Assembly: GCA_010015745.1 (NCBI GenBank)
Contig: ML978398.1
Span: 1-18,461 of the forward strand
Direction of reading: 5' to 3'
DNA from: Setomelanomma holmii
Lineage: Eukaryota; Ascomycota; Dothideomycetes; Pleosporales; Phaeosphaeriaceae
Length of the DNA: 18,461 bases
Every line of letters begins with the position of its first letter. Positions within the stretch are counted from its first letter, which is position 1. Shown in pieces: positions 15,704-18,461 of the stretch. Both the position numbers and the translations under genes were made by a program. A model generated the notes under the pieces. That model was not told the DNA's origin. It saw only the letters and a program-made list of their open reading frames with translations, and ran no database searches.

Positions 15704-16543
15704 TTACCTGACGTCGAGCTGCTTTAACTGATCCTATATCTTTGAGATTTCTTCCTCCAATAGTGTACGCGCTAGCACAGAAGCTGATGTAATTTTTGGC
15801 CGTATACCAAGCCTCTTCCAGCTCTTCAAACACTGTAGAGCTGAAACAAGCTCTGGCTTCGTATAGAGTCTCCGCGTGCCCAACATTTCCGCTCACAGTC
15901 TGTCGCTGCCACTGGTATTGTAAGGACATCAATAGCAAACCTTGAGAGTATAGAGAATTGTCTAGCAACTGACTCTAAGTATAGAAGCAGATTAAAGGGC
16001 AGCCAGTCCTCCTAAGCTAATGCTAGTCGCCGCTTCCAAATCTCATGCTCATCCTCCGCAAGGCTCGCCTCTACCTGCTGTGTGCTTTGCTCAACCGACG
16101 ACTGTAGAAAAGTTGATCGCGACGTTGACAACCCCAGCCGGGGCTTCTTACACTGCGGTGTCACCGCGTGAGCTGGAATAGCTGCGGCGTCCTTTCGCCC
16201 CTGCCACATGCACAGGAATGCCCGGTGGTTATGTAAGCCAGCCGTCGCGATAATGCACACCGTCACGGGCAGTGATATGGGTGTCAGGCACCATCCAGAG
16301 CGATGCGAGGTGGTGCTTGAAGTGTGAATGTAGCATTGTAGCAGTGAAGTAAATAGGTGCGTTGTGAAACTTTGCTTACTAACGTTACTCAGCAAGCTTA
16401 TAGTGCGGAAGGTTGATATTCGTAATAAGATGATCATGAGGAGCGTCTAGATCTTTGTAATTCTGATTCTTAAGACGGTCTTTGAGGGCCTCAAGCTGGT
16501 CAAGAAGCCACTCAAATGTTAATAAAGCTTCCCATGTAGCGCC
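15704..16543 (-). pseudogene. hAT-family transposase, C-terminal half, frameshifted
   Basis: Read on the reverse strand across at least four frames: GATWEALLTFEWLLDQLEAL to TNINLPHYKLAE (16543-16385, then TAA); AKFHNAPIYFTATMLHSHFK and WMVPDTHITARDGVHYRDGW (16375-16230); NHRAFLCMWQGRKDAAAIPA to DEHEIWKRRLALA (16236-16012, then TAG); and ILSRFAIDVLTIPVAATDCE (about 15935-15876). The last is the hAT C-terminal dimerisation motif, which is diagnostic of the family. A further frameshift leads to TLYEARACFSSTVFEELEEA and WYTAKNYISF, the end of the protein. The N-terminal BED finger and the first half of the catalytic core are not seen upstream of 16543, where only scattered fragments remain. Dead by multiple frameshifts and stops. 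Confidence 0.75.
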
Positions 16544-17027
16544 GTGGCGGCTGTGTCAGACGACTCAAGATTGATTCATAAGATTCGATATGAAGCTCAA
16601 TCTAATGGCCGCAGAGATTGCTCATGTTAACTACTGGCTCTGTGGATAGACAGATCCAGATAGCTAGGCTGACTAGCTCTGTCGCTGCGATTGGCCACGT
16701 TGGTTTGCTCACAAACTGCTTTATCTGATCATCGCTAGAACGTGTATTGGTAGCGATATGTCCGCAAAGGAAGAAGGACGTACTTTTTGGAGTTATATGA
16801 AAGGTAAGCCATGTTCTGTGATAGCTTGAATGCAGTTCTGTTCTATGTAGTGCGTGAATGCTGTACTTGCCCGTTGCACTGTGGGGACGATAGTGTCACA
16901 GCTATCCTGCTCGGCTTTGTGTGTATATCAGTCCGCATATTATTGGTGCTTTCCATTCTTGGCTCCTGCTCAATTCCGCGTGCTTCGGTCCTTTGCATTG
17001 TTTCCACAAGAGCCACGTTCGGTAATG
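16544..17027. other. Decayed upstream part of the hAT relic and intergenic DNA
   Basis: Up to about 16720 the reverse strand has short protein-like stretches broken by stops (for example IELHIESYESILSRLTQPP), which may be the mid part of the hAT transposase. From about 16800 to 17027 nothing is supported; forward and reverse open frames there are mutual shadows without recognisable content. Confidence 0.35.
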
Positions 17028-17032
17028 CAACG

Positions 17033-17343
17033 TGTGACGAGGTCATAAACTAAACCTCTTTCCATTCTGAATCTGAGCTATATCGGACCGACTCCATATC
17101 AGACTCTGAGCTGTATCGGAATAGTATCGGACCGCCTTGTGTCATGGCGCATTTTCCTTCCCCTCTCATGTATATAGAGACTGTTCCTCTGCGATCGTTA
17201 TTCAGTAGCTTTTCTGTATCTCTTCGTACAAGACCTATAAGTGGCAATAGTATCTCGTGTCTTTTGAGCTCCCACGCACTCCCATATTCCCTGAGTGAGT
17301 TCGGACGCTATCCAGATCCTGTTGTCTTACCTGCGTCGTTACA
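17033..17343 (+). mobile_element. Solo LTR, 311 bp, with target duplication CAACG
   Basis: Begins TGTGACGAGGTCATAAAC and ends GCGTCGTTACA, giving the standard TG...CA ends with a short inverted repeat (TGTGACG versus the inverse TGTAACG). The 5-bp sequence CAACG stands directly on both sides (17028-17032 and 17344-17348), the mark of integrase-mediated insertion. A TATA-like TATATA lies at 17171-17176, giving the likely direction of transcription, and the upstream part has repeated CTGAGCT(A/G)TATCGGA motifs. No internal retrotransposon sequence is present, so the internal region was lost by LTR-LTR recombination. Copia or Gypsy cannot be decided. Confidence 0.88.
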
Positions 17344-17348
17344 CAACG

Positions 17349-18220
17349 TGCCGTTTGCCGAAGCAATACCAGTATTTTATTGCATTATGGCTTATCAGTA
17401 TCGTTCAGCGTCGACACCACATATACGCTGATAGTCGTTCAACGCAAGCGGAAGTAAGTTTCTTGACATTCATTGTTGAGTACTTTTGTGGTAGTTGGCT
17501 TCAATCATAGTACACTATATGACCTAAACAGTGACAGGACTATGCTAATCTACTCATCGCTTATCATTATGAGCACATTGCCAACAGAATCTCTGGCTTT
17601 TGGACTGCCGTGGTTACTGTCAGTAGTGCTTTGCTGTGGCGCTTGTGTATAGTGTCTGGGAGTGCAAGAACCGTCTTCGCACAAACGCGTTGTACTGTGA
17701 CCAAATCGCATTTATGCTCTTGTGTCTGGAATGGCGAAAATGGATCAGTGCATCGCCGTGGCATCTGTGGGTTTTACTCTTGCCTTCCCGCCGACGAAGT
17801 TGCAAAGGGAATGGGCAGTTGCTGCAGGCGCTTGAGCAGCAGAGGCTGTTCTAGACGCATCAGCGTCGACCCAACTGAGTCGAGGTAAGCCATTCAGATC
17901 TGTTGTGCTTGCGACGCTCGTGGTCTGAGAGGGAAAGATTATCCTACCGACTTCACGGTGCCCAGATGGGGAAAGTGATTTGAAGCTCTTTCGAAGGTTC
18001 ACTGTACGTCTACGAGACAGGAAATTGGTGGAATAGGCAAGCAATGGAAACATGTCACGGTTTGAGAGTCTCTCTTGCCTCACGTGCAGTCGCACCTCAC
18101 CTCTGATGAGACGATGCTGCCTTCTCTACACTAACGCTGTTTACAGCCCCCAACTATACGTACTGTTTGTAGCTTCACACAATCGAACCTCACACACCTC
18201 ACACCAGCTTTTTCAATTTC
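17349..18220. other. Intergenic, two doubtful open frames
   Basis: A forward frame (17610-17888) and a reverse frame (18095-17745, LLAYSTNFLSRRRTVNLRKS, Ser/Arg/Ala-rich) overlap each other; neither shows a domain, and at most one could be real. A possible 5'-leader intron for the gene at 18221 would use GTAAGC at 17885 and TTACAG ending at 18146 with a CTAAC branch site at 18131, but at about 260 bases it would be much longer than the other introns here. The last 60 bases before 18221 are pyrimidine and CA rich, common in fungal leaders. Confidence 0.3.
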
Positions 18221-18461
18221 ATGGTACCCTTCAAAATAGGCCCAAACCCCGTCAAATTGATCACAACACAGCTCCAATCCTACCACCGCCACTTCCCAGC
18301 CGCGCAGTGCACTGCAAAGGGAAAGAATGGCAGTTGTAAGGACCCCAGACCGTCCTTTGGCGCCTGGGAATCCGGCTGCAACACGACCGGACGAGCCTGC
18401 CTCACCCAACCACCAGAACCTTTTACGCTCCTCCAGATGGTCCCAGATATCTCCTCAGTCT
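18221..18461 (+). CDS. Unrecognised gene, 5' part, runs off right edge
   Basis: Forward frame open from ATG 18221 to the window end, 80 codons with no stop. It begins MVPFKIGPNPVKLITTQLQS, followed by YHRHFPAAQCTAKGKNGSCK, then DPRPSFGAWESGCNTTGRAC and LTQPPEPFTLLQMVPDISSV. Four Cys are closely spaced (QC, SC, GC, AC). There is no signal peptide at this start, so a secreted small cysteine-rich protein is not supported. I do not recognise the family. The pyrimidine-rich leader (TTTTTCAATTTC) before the ATG is normal for an ascomycete gene. The competing reverse frame (18409-18131) looks like its shadow. The rest of the gene lies outside the window. Confidence 0.5.
   Translation, partial: MVPFKIGPNPVKLITTQLQSYHRHFPAAQCTAKGKNGSCKDPRPSFGAWESGCNTTGRACLTQPPEPFTLLQMVPDISSV

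Noticed and set aside
16811..17053. Overlapping forward open frames rich in Cys, Leu and Ile
   Set aside because: Short, mutually overlapping on both strands, running into the solo LTR; no recognised motif.

Overview
The window looks like a transposon-rich, gene-poor stretch of a filamentous ascomycete genome. A Dothideomycete/Pleosporales-type genome is my best guess from the transposon families, but no marker gene proves it. Three things support this: fungal pogo/Fot1-like, hAT and LTR elements; candidate GT-AG introns of 50-67 bp; and repeated CAA/CAG to TAA/TAG changes in dead transposase frames, the pattern left by repeat-induced point mutation (RIP).

Layout. 1-1462 is the right part of a Fot1-like element (A), forward, with a C-terminal zinc knuckle and its right terminal inverted repeat (TIR). 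About 1558-3188 is a decayed pogo-like element (B), reverse. 3437-5673 is a nearly complete pogo-like element (C), reverse, with a perfect 43-bp subterminal inverted repeat, all three catalytic aspartates and two in-frame stops. 5841-5990 is a short helix-turn-helix fragment. 6083-6999 is an unrecognised gene on the reverse strand, destroyed by five TAG codons and a frameshift. 7171-8639 is a third pogo-like relic (D), interrupted close to its left end by a 600-bp internally deleted element (7217-7816, flanked by TA). An inverted second copy of that deletion derivative sits at 11889-12491, also flanked by TA; the interiors of the two copies appear identical while their ends differ. Between them lie a large hairpin (8999-9116), short tandem repeats, a dispersed repeat and a very faint transposase relic.

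The one convincing host gene is at 13061-14986, forward, modelled with five introns. It joins two BED-like C2HC zinc fingers to a TENA/THI-4 (heme-oxygenase-like) domain. The second finger and most of the TENA domain share one uninterrupted exon, so this is a real fusion in the DNA and not two neighbouring genes. I do not know of this architecture from established families, and it is the main candidate for something new here.

To the right are a second copy of the dispersed repeat (15349-15516), a hAT transposase relic on the reverse strand with ACTGACTG-type subterminal repeats (15541-16543), a 311-bp solo LTR with a 5-bp target duplication CAACG (17033-17343), and the 5' part of an unrecognised gene that runs off the right edge (18221 onward). 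No RNA genes or CRISPR arrays were seen. Apart from the fusion gene and the edge gene, nothing here looks able to make a functional protein; the elements are related by nesting and shared ends and do not form a common pathway.
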